The notes: generated by a model not told the origin, from the sequence alone. 64,000 nt of DNA from Microcoleus vaginatus HSN003 (GCF_022701255.1 NZ_CP031705.1:248001-312000); one strand, 5' to 3'; shown: positions 1-9,920, counted from the stretch's first letter. Made by a program: numbers and translations.

Positions 1-182
1 GGTAAATCGAATTTATAGAGGGTTTCTAGAGGTGTAGCGGCGCTGGAAAAGTCATTTTTATTAAAATTGTCGTTTTGCTCTGCCAGCAAGACTTTGTGGC
101 CGGATTTGGCTAGGATTCTCGCGCAGTGTCCGCCTGCGGGGCCGGCTCCTACTATTACTATGTCAAAACTTTTTAAATTCAT
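1..182 (-). CDS. FAD-dependent oxidoreductase, N-terminal part (runs off the window)
   Basis: The minus strand reads about 60 codons from an ATG at 182 down to the window edge with no stop. The protein opens with MNLKSFDIVIVGAGPAGGH, a classic beta-alpha-beta dinucleotide-binding fold with the GxGxxGG signature, followed by an acidic residue (LLAEQ) at the end of the second strand, as expected for FAD binding. This pattern is typical of geranylgeranyl-reductase-like and related NAD(P)/FAD oxidoreductases. With only the first 60 residues visible, the substrate cannot be named. The next gene, dxs, is on the same strand and feeds isoprenoid synthesis. A geranylgeranyl-reductase-type function would fit that neighbour, but this is inference. 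Confidence 0.75.
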   Translation of the reverse strand, partial: MNLKSFDIVIVGAGPAGGHCARILAKSGHKVLLAEQNDNFNKNDFSSAATPLETLYKFDL

Positions 183-399
183 TTTGCTTTTAACTCGCTT
201 CCAATGTCAAAACACCCGCAGACATATCAACTACTAAGCGCCGAGTTTTCAGCTACTGGCGACCGATTAAAATTTCCGGTACGATTTGGTTTCACGTTAG
301 TCATTGTTTTTTCTCCCTTATCCTCAAGTCTTCCTTCAATCATGCTGCTCGGAGATCGAAGGATAAGGTGCGCTAGGCGCACCCTACCATTCTAGCTAT

Positions 400-2307
400 T
401 TACACGCTAACAGGAGACTGTTTGCGGCTGAATGTTGCTAAGATGCGATCGCACATTTGCGACGGATTTAATCCTAAACTTGCAAATGATTGTTCAGGCG
501 TTGCATGATCTACCAATGTATCGGGTACACCCAACCGCATCACTGGAACAACAACATTATTGTCGAGCAAAGCTTCGGCTACTGCTGAACCAAAGCCTCC
601 CATCAAACAGCCTTCTTCCATTGTGACAACTTTGCCGATTCGCTGCGCTAAAGGCAAGATTAATTCGGTGTCCAAAGGCTTGACAAAACGCGCATTGATC
701 ACAGTTGCTTCAATGCCGTGTTCGCTCAGAATCTCGGCGGTTTGCATCGCCGGATAAACCATTGAACCGTAACCTAATATCAGCAAATCGTCGCCGTTGC
801 GGAGAATTTCGGCTTTGCCGATCGGCACTTCTTCCCAACCTTCTTCCATCAGAGGCACCCCATAACCGTTGCCGCGCGGGTAACGCATGGTGATCGGGCC
901 GCTGGTGTGGTTGATGCCTGTGACTATCATCCGCTGCAATTCTGCCTCATCTTTTGGCGCCATAATTGTCATATTTGGCAGACACCGCAAGAAGGAAATG
1001 TCGTACATTCCTTGGTGAGTGGGGCCGTCAGCACCGACAATGCCCGCGCGATCCAAACAGAAGAAAACTGGCAAATTTTGGATGCAGACATCGTGAATTA
1101 TTTGGTCGTATCCCCGCTGCACAAATGTCGAGTAAATTGCTACAACCGGGCGCATTCCTTCGCAGGCTAAACCAGCGGATAAAGTCACGGCGTGCTGTTC
1201 GGCAATCCCGACATCAATGTACTGTTTAGGCAGTTTTTCATGAAGTTTATCCAGACCTGTTCCGGTTGCCATTGCAGCGGTAATTCCGACAATTTTGGGA
1301 TTATCTTCGGCTAGCTTGACCAGGGCGTGGGCAAAGACTTTCGAGTAAGCTGGAGGCTTTGGTTTAGTGGAGGGAATGCCTTTGCCGGTGGTTAAGTTAA
1401 AGGGATTTTGGGCGTGATATCCTACTTGGTCTTTTTCGGCGATCGCATATCCTTTGCCCTTCACCGTCACAACGTGAACTAGCACCGGCCCTTGGATAGT
1501 ATGAGCTTGTTTGAAAGTGGTAATTAACTCTTCCAAATTGTGTCCATCTACCGGGCCCATGTAAGTAAAGCCCAATTCTTCAATTACTGCTCCAACTTTC
1601 GAGACGGCCAAGCGTTTCATCCCTTCTTTGAGGCGTTCCATTTCTGGAGTAAAAGTTTCGCCGACAAAGGGAATGTGTTTGAATTGTTCCTCTAAGTTAT
1701 CTTTGAGAAACTGCACTGGTGGCGACAATCGCATCTTGTTCAAATAGCGGGTAATTGCGCCGACGTTGGGCGAGATGGACATCTCGTTGTCGTTGAGCAC
1801 AACTAACAAATTAGTTTTCGGCATATGGCCCGCGTGGTTGATGGCTTCGAGTGCCATGCCGCCAGTCAATGCGCCGTCGCCGATGACTGCTACAGTTTTA
1901 AAGTTTTCCCCCTTGAGGTCGCGCGCCATTGCCATTCCTAGTGCTGCGGAAATGCTTGTGGAAGCGTGGCCTGCGCCGAAGTGGTCGAATTTGCTCTCGC
2001 AGCGCTTGAGATAGCCTGCAACGCCGTCTTTTTGGCGTAGGGTGTGGAATTGGTTGTAGCGGCCGGTTATCAATTTGTGAGGATAAGCTTGGTGGCCGAC
2101 ATCCCAAGTAACTTTGTCGCGATCGAGGTCAAGTGTTTGGTAGAGTGCTAAGGTCAGTTCGACTACACCCAATCCTGGGCCGAGGTGGCCGCCGCTAGCG
2201 GCTACAGTTTCTAAATGCTTTTCTCGAATTTGTCGGGCAATTTGTTCGAGTTGATGAATCGAGAGGCCGTGTAATTGGTTTGGGTGAGTCAGTTCGCTGA
2301 GATGCAT
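400..2307 (-). CDS. dxs: 1-deoxy-D-xylulose-5-phosphate synthase
   Basis: DXS condenses pyruvate with glyceraldehyde 3-phosphate to 1-deoxy-D-xylulose 5-phosphate, the first step of the MEP isoprenoid pathway, in the cytosol with thiamine diphosphate and Mg2+. The 635 residues match the usual family length. The N-terminal part contains [15 protein letters not shown] and the [13 protein letters not shown] thiamine-diphosphate motif (GDG...N type). The central transketolase pyrimidine domain has [17 protein letters not shown] and [18 protein letters not shown]. The C-terminal transketolase domain ends near residue 610. The ATG at 2307 is preceded by an AGGAGC element 14 bases upstream. No neighbouring pathway gene overlaps it, so it is probably transcribed alone. 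Confidence 0.97.
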   Translation of the reverse strand: MHLSELTHPNQLHGLSIHQLEQIARQIREKHLETVAASGGHLGPGLGVVELTLALYQTLDLDRDKVTWDVGHQAYPHKLITGRYNQFHTLRQKDGVAGYLKRCESKFDHFGAGHASTSISAALGMAMARDLKGENFKTVAVIGDGALTGGMALEAINHAGHMPKTNLLVVLNDNEMSISPNVGAITRYLNKMRLSPPVQFLKDNLEEQFKHIPFVGETFTPEMERLKEGMKRLAVSKVGAVIEELGFTYMGPVDGHNLEELITTFKQAHTIQGPVLVHVVTVKGKGYAIAEKDQVGYHAQNPFNLTTGKGIPSTKPKPPAYSKVFAHALVKLAEDNPKIVGITAAMATGTGLDKLHEKLPKQYIDVGIAEQHAVTLSAGLACEGMRPVVAIYSTFVQRGYDQIIHDVCIQNLPVFFCLDRAGIVGADGPTHQGMYDISFLRCLPNMTIMAPKDEAELQRMIVTGINHTSGPITMRYPRGNGYGVPLMEEGWEEVPIGKAEILRNGDDLLILGYGSMVYPAMQTAEILSEHGIEATVINARFVKPLDTELILPLAQRIGKVVTMEEGCLMGGFGSAVAEALLDNNVVVPVMRLGVPDTLVDHATPEQSFASLGLNPSQMCDRILATFSRKQSPVSV

Positions 2308-2640
2308 ATTTTAAAATCTTGCTCCTGTGAATCAGGACGAATCCTTAACAGATATAGGTTGTGCCTGCGAGGTTGGCTACGCGCAAACGTTAGAATAGTT
2401 TAACGGTTATTTGAGAAAAACTGTTAGGCGTAAGATTTTTGTTATTTTTGACCGGGTAATTATAGTTAATAAATTGTGCGCCGTCAATATAAAAAAAGCT
2501 TATGTTGTTAGTTCCTAATCGCTAATTGTTAGCTACATGGAGATTTTTAAGTATTTTTAACTACTTTTTGGAATAAGAGCTGACTTTTTAGCCATCTTGT
2601 TTCTGCAAGCGGACTATGATACAAAATCATTAACTGTGAT

Positions 2641-2751
2641 GGGAGCATCTCATATTTGTAAAAACACTTTTTCGCGCTCCTGCCTTCTGCCTTTTTCCTT
2701 CTGCCTCAAAACTCTAATTTCTAGCTGGGCTGCTTTCATTAAGATGCTCCC
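2641..2751. mobile_element. Small non-autonomous inverted-repeat element (MITE-like), copy A
   Basis: The element begins GGGAGCATCT and ends AGATGCTCCC, so its termini are a perfect 10-bp inverted repeat. The first 29 bases match copy B at 52321 without a difference. Immediately outside both ends is the same 8-bp word, ACTGTGAT (2633-2640 and 2752-2759), a perfect target-site duplication. The interior is pyrimidine-rich and has no coding capacity. The size, inverted ends and target duplication fit a MITE mobilised by a transposase encoded elsewhere. Such a transposase was not found in this window. Confidence 0.8.
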
Positions 2752-2848
2752 ACTGTGATTTATATAACATACCTGATGTCAAGTCATTGGTAACAAGTGA
2801 GAAATGAGTAGATTTTGTCAATACTTCTAAGCGTAGGAATAATTAACT

Positions 2849-2913
2849 AATAATGATAATCAAAAAAGGGGAAAGCTTGGACTCGACCAACTAAGGCCAT
2901 GATCATTATCAAT
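2849..2913. promoter_or_regulatory. Two Fur-box-like motifs without an obvious target gene
   Basis: AATAATGATAATCAA at 2849-2863 and ATGATCATTATCAAT at 2899-2913 resemble halves of the GATAATGATAATCATTATC Fur consensus and point in opposite directions. The nearest gene starts are dxs, over 500 bases away, and the PP2C gene, which reads towards this region. This may be a leftover promoter of a lost iron-regulated gene or chance in AT-rich DNA. Confidence 0.28.
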
Positions 2914-3279
2914 AAAGTGTCAAAGAGTTTTCACAAGCCCGCCAGATAATTATGTAATACCAAATCCGGGTTAATTATCTCTAATTTATGACCACCGATC
3001 CCAAAAGGAGCTATACGATCGCGGGAGAGACACCGAAGCGATCGACAATATTCACTTGTTTACCAACTCTCAAGCGAGCTGTATTTATTGAAGTTGGTGA
3101 CAATTTTTCTTCAAAATTTACCTCAAAGGTTCTGTTTTTTGAAAGCACACAAGCGAGTGAAGTTTCGGCAGGGTCATCATCAGGGGGTAACGTTCCCCGG
3201 ATTGGGTATTATAAAACGATAGAATTGACGAGTAATTGAGCGATTGTGTAGGTAAGCTCACATTTTGCACCATTCTCAA

Positions 3280-3300
3280 GAACAGGCAAGATGCCTGTTC
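3280..3300. repeat. Perfect palindrome of the CAGGCAAGATGCCTG family
   Basis: GAACAGGCA and TGCCTGTTC are perfect 9-bp arms around a 3-base AGA loop, followed by CCACAAAG. The same design (arms, AGA or GGA centre, CCACA tail) recurs inside the Omp85 gene at 27713-27731 and in the array at 24453-24587, so this is one dispersed repeat family. Confidence 0.7.
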
Positions 3301-3715
3301 CACAAAGAGTAGATTTTCTTGTGGGACGGGCCGGAGAGCCCGTTCATAAAAGGCTTATTGACAATGGGGCAAAATCTCAGTAAGTAAACATGGGTGCTAG
3401 CCGAAAAACCAACAGCGGCCACGCAAAAAAAACTCACAGGCCAATGTTGGAAGAGAAGATCAACGACCTCTACCAGAAAGCATTCCATTTACATTGGGAA
3501 AGTTTTCCCGAATTTGGATAGTAGAGACCTCAACTCTCGAAGTATTGTTTTGTAAGCTCAAAGGCCTAGAAGATTTACCACAAGGGCAGTTGGCCGGAAA
3601 GAAAGAACACGGGGACTGAAGTTCCCCGCGTCGGTTCCCTCTGGGGTCTGAAGACGCGATCGTTTCCCGCATCCCATATTACTTTTAGGAAAGGTTCTGC
3701 TTAATTCAATCTCTC

Positions 3716-5914
3716 TTACTCCGGTGATGGCAAAGGAGTTTCCGCTTCTTCGGGCGGCGGAATTTCCGCAGGAGTCGATTCGGGCGACGGCGAGAGATTC
3801 TCGCTATCGGTCGGCGGAATTTCCCCAGGAGTCGATTCGGGCGACGGCGAGAGATTCTCGCTATCGGCCGGCGGAATTTCCCCAGGAGTCGATTCCCCGG
3901 GAGTCGATTCGGGCGACGGCGAGGGACTCTCGGCCCCGGGCGAGGGACTCTCCGAAGGACTTGGGGCAAGAGTTTCCGGCGGTGGCGAAAGTGGTGCGGG
4001 CTCTGGCTGGGGGCTTTGGAGGCTTTGCACCCACAAACCTAAACCGCCGCCGCCTAATATCAGCGCCAACACCCCCAGTAGGGGCAGCGGAAGCTTGGAC
4101 TGCCGTTTTTGAACTGGTTCCGGGGCGGGGGAAGTTTCGGGGTACAACAACTGTTTGGACGATTCTGAAAGCTGAGATTCTGGAATCCTCCCGGACTTCT
4201 GGAGGGATGCCGGGAGGGAAGGCGGCCGCGACACCGAGGCTGACACTGGCGCTGACGCCACCGCCGGATCAAACAGTACCAATCTCTCCGGCGACATCCG
4301 ACAGTGAGTCACCACCACCGAGGTGTTGTCATAACCGTTTTTCTCGTTGGCGAGACGAATCCAAGACTGAACTGCGGTTTCCAAAGACATTTTGCCATCG
4401 AGCACCTCTGGGCCGTAATTCTCCCAAGATTGCTCTACCCAGTCGTTGTCGCTCAAACCGTCGGAACACAGCAGCAGTAAGCCTTCCTCTTCGATAATAA
4501 ATCGCTGAATCGTCGGGCGCAGGAACTCGGCGTCCCGCGTGCCCAAAGCTTGAGTCAGAGCTCCTGCATCGGCTCGCAGTTGAGTTTCCCAGTATAAACA
4601 GTGTCCTAGCTGGACTTCCCTTGACGCTACGTCGTCGTCCACAGTCAGTCGCTGACAGTAATTTTTGCCAATCCAATAAGCGCGGCTGTCTCCAACATTC
4701 ACTAAATAAAGTTCGTGACTGTTATTCGAGGGCAAATCCTCGGAAATTTTCACTTTTTGAGGCAACTGGAGGGCCATCACCAAAGTCGTCCCCATCCGCT
4801 GGCGCAACTCTTTTCCCTGCTCGTTATTTTGAGCGGAAATCACGTTATTCACAACTCTCACTATTTCTTCGAGTTGCTTGATGACCATTGTTGGGGTCAT
4901 CAACTCTTCTTGTTGAGCGATTTCTGCGAGCAAATTTTGGATTAAAGCTTTCAGGGACTGCACGGCTAATTGACTGGCAACTTCTCCTCCTTCGTGGCCT
5001 CCAACCCCGTCGCAAACCATTGTCAAGTAAGGAATTAGTTTCTCGCCCCCAGAAGTTTTGCTGGATTGAAAATCAGCAGCAATCGGATAGCAACTGTCTT
5101 CATTTTGGGAGCGCTGCGGCCCGGTATCAGTCATGCCGACTACATCTAAGTGCAGAGGCAATTGAGCGGCTTGTTCTAATAGTAAATCGTTTAGTTCCAG
5201 GGCGATCGCGTCGAAATTCATGCTGCTACGGCGCATAAACTGACAAATCTCTCCGATTCTCGACTGCACCTCGGGTTGCGCGGATTCCACCAAACCTGAC
5301 CACACATCTCCCAAATCCCGCAGAGTCGGTACAAAATTTCCCCGGTGCAGTTCCAGCAGGCGTACCCGCCAACCTTCCACCCGCAAATTTTGCGGTACCA
5401 GCAAACTCGAAGCGACTCCTTGTTCCGACAGCGGCCCCCACAGTTGGAGCATTTGCCACAGCCAGTAAACTTGGCGCGCGGCGCTTGTCCCAGACCAAGA
5501 TTCTAAAATAGAAGGATACGGGCTACCGAAATTATTGATGGGCACATTTTCCAACAACAGCACCTCTGCCGCTTCCGGTGCTTCCCCCAGGGAACAAAAA
5601 CCGTATACTTCCGGCGTATGCAGCCGTTGGGGATACAAATGCAGGTAAGGCATAATCGTATCCGGCAGTTGTTCCGGGACGCTGGGAGGCACAGCAGGAC
5701 GGCTGTCGAGCCAGATTTGGGGTGCAATGACAAAGTATCGATCGGCTATTACCTTACCCGTCGGCACTTCCTCGGCTGCTTGTCCCACCACCCACACATA
5801 GCGATAAATTAAATCCGTTTCGCACGCTGCACAGTGCTGGCGGCCAAAGGTATTGCGTGGATCGGGACAGCTAAGATTTGGGCAATAAAGGGGTTCGGAG
5901 AAACTGCTGATCAT
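3716..5914 (-). CDS. Membrane-anchored PP2C-family Ser/Thr phosphatase with zinc-ribbon N-terminus
   Basis: The 732-residue protein is predicted to remove phosphate from Ser/Thr residues using two metal ions. It opens with a Cys-rich zinc ribbon (CPNLSCP..QHCAACE). A roughly 200-residue region follows whose start (VIADRYFVI) recalls a degenerate protein-kinase fold; this is inference. The PP2C domain spans about residues 260-530, with metal ligands in DTGPQRSQNED, VCDGVGGHEGG, CSDGLSDN and GYDNTSVVV. A single membrane segment (LPLPLLGVLALILGGGGLGL) near residue 625 is followed by a Pro/Ser/Glu tail with 20-residue repeats (DSENLSPSPESTPGEIPP). These are encoded by near-identical 60-base direct repeats at 3770-3960, so tail length may vary between strains. 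The catalytic domain should be cytoplasmic and the tail periplasmic. Its partner kinase is not in the window. Confidence 0.88.
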   Translation of the reverse strand: MISSFSEPLYCPNLSCPDPRNTFGRQHCAACETDLIYRYVWVVGQAAEEVPTGKVIADRYFVIAPQIWLDSRPAVPPSVPEQLPDTIMPYLHLYPQRLHTPEVYGFCSLGEAPEAAEVLLLENVPINNFGSPYPSILESWSGTSAARQVYWLWQMLQLWGPLSEQGVASSLLVPQNLRVEGWRVRLLELHRGNFVPTLRDLGDVWSGLVESAQPEVQSRIGEICQFMRRSSMNFDAIALELNDLLLEQAAQLPLHLDVVGMTDTGPQRSQNEDSCYPIAADFQSSKTSGGEKLIPYLTMVCDGVGGHEGGEVASQLAVQSLKALIQNLLAEIAQQEELMTPTMVIKQLEEIVRVVNNVISAQNNEQGKELRQRMGTTLVMALQLPQKVKISEDLPSNNSHELYLVNVGDSRAYWIGKNYCQRLTVDDDVASREVQLGHCLYWETQLRADAGALTQALGTRDAEFLRPTIQRFIIEEEGLLLLCSDGLSDNDWVEQSWENYGPEVLDGKMSLETAVQSWIRLANEKNGYDNTSVVVTHCRMSPERLVLFDPAVASAPVSASVSRPPSLPASLQKSGRIPESQLSESSKQLLYPETSPAPEPVQKRQSKLPLPLLGVLALILGGGGLGLWVQSLQSPQPEPAPLSPPPETLAPSPSESPSPGAESPSPSPESTPGESTPGEIPPADSENLSPSPESTPGEIPPTDSENLSPSPESTPAEIPPPEEAETPLPSPE

Positions 5915-6248
5915 ATCGAAATAGTTTGTGTAAAAACATTCTGAAGATATATGATTCGCAAGCTCAAATTCATGAGCTTGAGAATAAACTGATTTTAGCC
6001 CCTATCAATTTCTTAACTGCCTTTGGGCCCCTAGAAATTGTAGTTTCTGCCAGTCTGGACTGGCTTAAATTGTAATTTAAGTTACTAAACTCTGACTGGG
6101 AGTACGATGGAAGCCTCAACCTGCTACCGCTGCACGAAAAATCGCTCTGAGGGCTTGCAAGTGGCAAACCCTTGCAGAGTCAGTTGTTTGCATTTCTTAA
6201 ATCTTAAATTTCCAATCTAAGATCTAAATAGTATCACCTATTCTTTTT
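5915..6248. other. Intergenic region between divergent genes
   Basis: This 334-base stretch separates the PP2C gene (minus) from nfeD (plus) and should carry the promoters of both. The only open frame, about 65 codons on the minus strand, has no recognisable features. No clear operator or hairpin was identified. Confidence 0.5.
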
Positions 6249-6680
6249 ATGATCTTGACTCCGACGCTACTTTGGCTGCTAGCTGGGTCTTTGCTGTGTT
6301 TGGCAGAGCTATTTCTCCCGACTGCTTTTGTCGCTTTTATGATGGGACTGAGCGCCTTCGCCGTAGCTGGATGCTCTCTAGTTCTACCTTACGTTAATTT
6401 ACAAATATTCCTCTGGATGGTATTTTCGACAGTTTTTGTGCTGCTGTCTCGGCGGTTGATACCAAAAGGCACGGCAAGGGCGATCGCAGATTCTCAGGAA
6501 GCAAAAACTTTAACAGAAATTCCCCCCGGAGAAGCCGGTCGAGTCATTTATGAGGGGAATTCTTGGCAAGCTCGCTGTGAAGACACGAAGGCCACTATCC
6601 CCCCCAACCAAAACGTAATTGTCGTCGGACGGAAAGGCACTACTCTGATAGTTTTGCCAGAAAATTTCTTGCATTCTTAA
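6249..6680 (+). CDS. NfeD-family membrane protein (short form)
   Basis: The 143-residue protein has two or three hydrophobic helices in its first 70 residues (LLWLLAGSLLCLAELFLP and following). A small C-terminal OB-fold-like domain (PPGEAGRVIYEGNSWQARCED) ends near residue 138, typical of the short NfeD1b type. NfeD proteins are usually encoded beside SPFH/stomatin proteins, and exactly that partner follows at 6825. The family is associated with membrane microdomain organisation and quality control; the exact role in cyanobacteria is not established. The two genes are separated by a 144-base spacer filled with short repeats, so co-transcription is likely but not certain. Confidence 0.88.
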   Translation: MILTPTLLWLLAGSLLCLAELFLPTAFVAFMMGLSAFAVAGCSLVLPYVNLQIFLWMVFSTVFVLLSRRLIPKGTARAIADSQEAKTLTEIPPGEAGRVIYEGNSWQARCEDTKATIPPNQNVIVVGRKGTTLIVLPENFLHS

Positions 6681-6710
6681 ACAAAATGCGTAATTAATCA
6701 CAGGTAATTA

Positions 6711-6808
6711 GTAGTTAGTCATCAGTCATTAGTCATTAGTCATTAGTCATCAGTCATTAGTCATTGGTCAACATTTAACAGTCAACAGTCAACAGTCAAC
6801 AGTCAACA
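6711..6808. repeat. Short tandem repeats CATTAGT and CAGTCAA
   Basis: Seven or more heptamer-like units of the CATTAGT/CATCAGT type are followed by four or five CAGTCAA units, just upstream of the SPFH gene ribosome site. These are the short tandemly repeated repetitive sequences common in filamentous cyanobacteria. CAGTCAA units recur inside the Omp85 gene at 28135-28175. Confidence 0.85.
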
Positions 6809-6824
6809 TTTATAGGAGGCGACC

Positions 6825-7793
6825 GTGGAACAATTTTTTTTACTTGTATTTTTAGCACTCGGTGGCTCAGCCCTCGCAGGTTCCGTCAAGATTATCAATC
6901 AGGGAAATGAAGCGCTGGTGGAAACTTTAGGTAAATACAGCGGCAGGAGACTGGAACCCGGTTTGAATTTTGTCAAGCCGTTTCTCGATCGCGTCGTCTA
7001 CGAGCAAACCATTCGGGAAAAAGTCTTAGATGTTCCCCCACAAGCTTGTATTACCCGCGATAACGTTTCCATTACCGTTGATGCTGTGGTTTACTGGCGC
7101 ATTGTAGACTTGGAAAAAGCCTGTTACAAAGTAGAAAATCTCCAGTCAGCAATGGTAAATATGGTGCTGACTCAAATTCGCGCCGAAATGGGTCAACTGG
7201 ATCTCGAACAAACCTTTACTGCTCGTTCTCAAATTAATGAAATCTTGCTCAGAGATTTAGATCTTGTTACAGATCCTTGGGGAGTGAAAGTGACGCGGGT
7301 AGAACTGCGCGATATTGTCCCTTCTAAAACTGTACAGGAATCGATGGAATTGCAGATGGCAGCCGATCGACGCAAGCGGGCGGCAATTCTGACTTCCGAG
7401 GGAGAACGCGAGTCAGCAGTTAACAGCGCCAAAGGTAAAGCTGAAGCGCAAGTTCTGGATGCAGAAGCGCGCCAAAAAGCGACTATTTTGGAAGCGGAAG
7501 CTCAACAAAAGGCGATCGTCCTGAAAGCTCAAGCAGAACGCCAAAGTCAGGTTTTGAAAGCTCAAGCTACTTCTGAGGCCTTGCAAATTATCGGCAAAAC
7601 TCTGCAAAATGACCCCGCTGCCCGCGAAGCTTTACAATTTTTGTTAGCTCAAAACTATCTGGATATGGGTCTAAAAATAGGCACCAGCGACAGCAGCAAG
7701 GTGATGTTTATGGACCCGCGCAGCATTCCCGCTACGCTAGAAGGAATGCGATCGATCGTTGGGGAAGGTAATAATAATGAGGTGAAAAAGTAG
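6825..7793 (+). CDS. SPFH/Band 7 (stomatin-like, QmcA-type) membrane protein
   Basis: The protein has 322 residues. An N-terminal membrane anchor ([15 protein letters not shown]) is followed by the Band 7 domain (about residues 20-190: [38 protein letters not shown]). A long Ala/Glu/Lys-rich coiled coil of heptads ([20 protein letters not shown]) spans about residues 190-260. This is the usual length and order for QmcA/paraslipin proteins, which oligomerise on membranes and can regulate proteases such as FtsH. The GTG start at 6825 is well supported by AGGAGG seven bases upstream. It pairs with the upstream nfeD gene, the standard family arrangement. Confidence 0.92.
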   Translation: MEQFFLLVFLALGGSALAGSVKIINQGNEALVETLGKYSGRRLEPGLNFVKPFLDRVVYEQTIREKVLDVPPQACITRDNVSITVDAVVYWRIVDLEKACYKVENLQSAMVNMVLTQIRAEMGQLDLEQTFTARSQINEILLRDLDLVTDPWGVKVTRVELRDIVPSKTVQESMELQMAADRRKRAAILTSEGERESAVNSAKGKAEAQVLDAEARQKATILEAEAQQKAIVLKAQAERQSQVLKAQATSEALQIIGKTLQNDPAAREALQFLLAQNYLDMGLKIGTSDSSKVMFMDPRSIPATLEGMRSIVGEGNNNEVKK

Positions 7794-8142
7794 TCTTAGC
7801 TAGAATCGCAATTGAAAGAGATTGATAACTCTGTATGAGGGATGAAACTCCTCATACAGAGTTAGCATGAATAGCAAAAATGATTGTATCATCACGCGCC
7901 ACATTATTAAATAATCGACCTTGCTGAATTAAGATATAATATCAGGTCCCGTCGAGCGATCGCGATTTTTGTAGGGTGGGTTCACCAACAATACCTGTCA
8001 ATAATTGACAATCTCAAAAACCCACCCCGACCGGGATATTATGGTTAATCGATCGGACATGATATCATACCGTAAATCAGCAACGCCTTTTTCCGGCGTT
8101 GCTGAATTGAGGTATGATAAGTGCGGTCAAGGGATGTTTTGG
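7794..8142. other. Repeat-filled spacer beside the IS1 remnant
   Basis: No gene is visible. The stretch contains an inverted repeat GGGTGGGTT / AACCCACCC (7974-7982 and 8019-8027). It also contains the palindrome at 8064-8118 and two near-identical direct 20-mers beginning TTGCTGAATT (near 7920 and 8099) that differ by three A/G transitions. These look like small dispersed repeat elements, possibly nested. Confidence 0.6.
8064..8118. repeat. 55-bp palindrome with two paired arms
   Basis: ATCATACC pairs with GGTATGAT at the outer ends, and TCAGCAACGCC pairs with GGCGTTGCTGA at the core around a TTTTTCC loop. It could form a long hairpin in DNA or RNA. It lies next to the IS1 remnant and may be a small MITE. 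No target duplication was found. Confidence 0.65.
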
Positions 8143-8767
8143 CTACCCGATTTGCCTCGTTTGAGCGCGATTGAAAGGATACGATGGATAGGGAACCGGA
8201 ACATCCCAAAACTTAAGATAATGAATTACTAACCTGATTGAATGTTTGAGCATTTCTCCCGACTTAGAATAGCACAGTGTCTTGCGATGAAGTCTGGCTT
8301 GCGTAATGTCGTAGTCGCGTATTCTCGCCCTCTACTCTGGTCATGTAAGTTTTACAGATAATTTGGTCTCCATCTGGAATAAATCTGGGGTAAACTGGCC
8401 ATCCATCTGTGATATAAAAGTAACATTTCCAATTGCCAACTAGCTCCCATCGTGGCCGAAAAGTTGTAGCACTATGAGTTCCCAATACCCATCCTAAAAT
8501 CCCTGGGTGAAAGTGATTTACGGCTGTCCATAACCAAATATTATTTTTTTTACCAACAAACGTTTCTAGTTCATCAAGTTCTCCCACCCGGGGAATTGTG
8601 TCGGGTTCGTAAGCATCAGGAAGCAATTCTCCTACTTGCTTGACCCAATTTATAATGCTGGTGTGATGTACTCCTTTAATCCTCTCAATTGCTCGAAAAC
8701 CCGACCATTGACATACATTTTGAGACGTTCACGTTTAACTTCTTCCGAGTAACCTTTATGAGGTTGG

Positions 8768-9920
8768 TATAGCATTTCTTACAAAGGTGAGGTACAATAA
8801 CAGCAGTGAGTAAACCAATTCCAAATATTTGCTGATGTAACTTCACTAAATGCAAACTCTATGGCTTTTGCTAACTCTTTATAATTAGGTGTCTTGATAG
8901 AACGGAGAATATTTTTAAGTTTTGACCATAAATTTTCAATTGGGGAGAAATCCGGCGAATAGGGCGACAAGTATATTAATTTAGCCCCTTTTTTTTGGAT
9001 GGCTTTTTCTACTTCTTCTCCGGTATGAATAGTACAATTATCCATGACTACACAAGCACCTTTCCATAACTTTGGCACTAATTTTCGGATAATAAAAGCC
9101 TCAAATGTAATTGCATCAGTTGTACCTATTAAATTAACTGATGTTAGGACTTCTTTGACCGATATAGCTCCAATTATTGAGACATTTCTTCCGCGTTTAT
9201 TCGGTTTTGATCCCTTGGCTCTTGAACCTTTTAGAGATCGAGCATATAACCTAACCATTGCCAAGTTTACTCCACATTCATCAATGAATATTAAGTCTTT
9301 GAAACAAACTTCTCTAATTTTTTGCCAGAACTCGTATCGCAGGTTCTGAACCCTGTCAGTGCCTTTGTCTGACGGGAAAAGAGTTTTTTTTTCAAAGTCA
9401 TGTTTAAGAGTTTTGCCATTCTTCCCATCGTTGCTACGCTGATGGTAAAACCAATTTTTTGGTACAGTAAATAACGGAGTTCTTCGAGAGTTGCATCATT
9501 GTTTGCTTCAATCAATTCCGCTAAAATTAGCAGTTGTTCTGCATTCAGTTTTAATTTGACTCCACATCGCTCAGTGCGAGGAGCAATGTTTTGGGTGTCA
9601 CGATACTGTTTAACCAATTTTTGGACAAAACTTAGGGCTACACAAAAACGGTTAGCTATTGCTCTTTGTGACAGCGGTTCATTATGGTACACATCCATAA
9701 TTTTTTGTCTAAAATCAATCGAATAAGTTTTCATTTTTACTAATGCGTGATCCTTGCTAAAATTTGAGATAGTTGTCATTCTAGTGACTGCTGCGGGTCG
9801 AGGGACTACTGCTCGAAGATCGCCCTATTTAATTAGAGCTGTATAACATTTTGAAGTTCTATATTTTTCACTCCGTTTAAGTCAGTTATATTATACCTCA
9901 TCTTTCTAAGAAATGCTATA
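8768..9920 (-). mobile_element. IS630-family element, copy 1 (inserted in IS1)
   Basis: The 1153-bp element has imperfect terminal inverted repeats: TATAGCATTTCTTACAAAGG at the left, and TATAGCATTTCTTAGAAAGA read inward from the right. The match continues for about 30 bp with few differences. TA is present at both ends, as expected for IS630, which targets TA and duplicates it. It carries one transposase gene on the minus strand. A diverged second copy, also on the minus strand, lies at 61106-62280. Confidence 0.88.
8779..9734 (-). CDS. IS630-family transposase, two frames joined at a poly-A run
   Basis: The first frame starts at ATG 9734 (MKTYSIDFRQKIMDVYH) and encodes a helix-turn-helix region (SQRAIANRFCVALSFVQKLVKQY). 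The second frame encodes the catalytic core with DDE residues in FIDE, VVMDN and the SPDFSPIENLW motif, and ends at 8779. The frames meet at nine consecutive A residues of the coding strand (9384-9392). A -1 slip there yields KKKTLFPSDKGTDR and continuous protein to the end. That is either programmed -1 frameshifting or a one-base indel. No other lesion was seen, so this copy may be active. The frame without slippage adds only a short unrelated tail before a stop. Confidence 0.82.

Larger units (their letters stand above)
2308..3715. other. 1.4-kb intergenic stretch with a small mobile element and palindromes
   Basis: No convincing gene was found between dxs and the PP2C gene. The stretch holds the 111-bp inverted-repeat element at 2641-2751, two Fur-box-like AT-rich motifs near 2849-2913, and a perfect 9-bp-arm palindrome at 3280-3300. 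A stop-free 72-codon frame without an ATG lies at 3401-3619 on the plus strand. Short candidate frames show no recognisable domain and no ribosome binding site. The region may hold the decayed remains of a gene, but nothing identifies it. Confidence 0.6.

Noticed and set aside
2988..3239. 83-codon plus-strand frame
   Set aside because: No ribosome site, no known domain, and composition like non-coding DNA around small repeats.
3401..3619. 72-codon stop-free plus-strand frame (PKNQQRPRKKN... ending KKEHGD)
   Set aside because: It has no start codon and no recognised match. It may be a relic of a gene but cannot be named.
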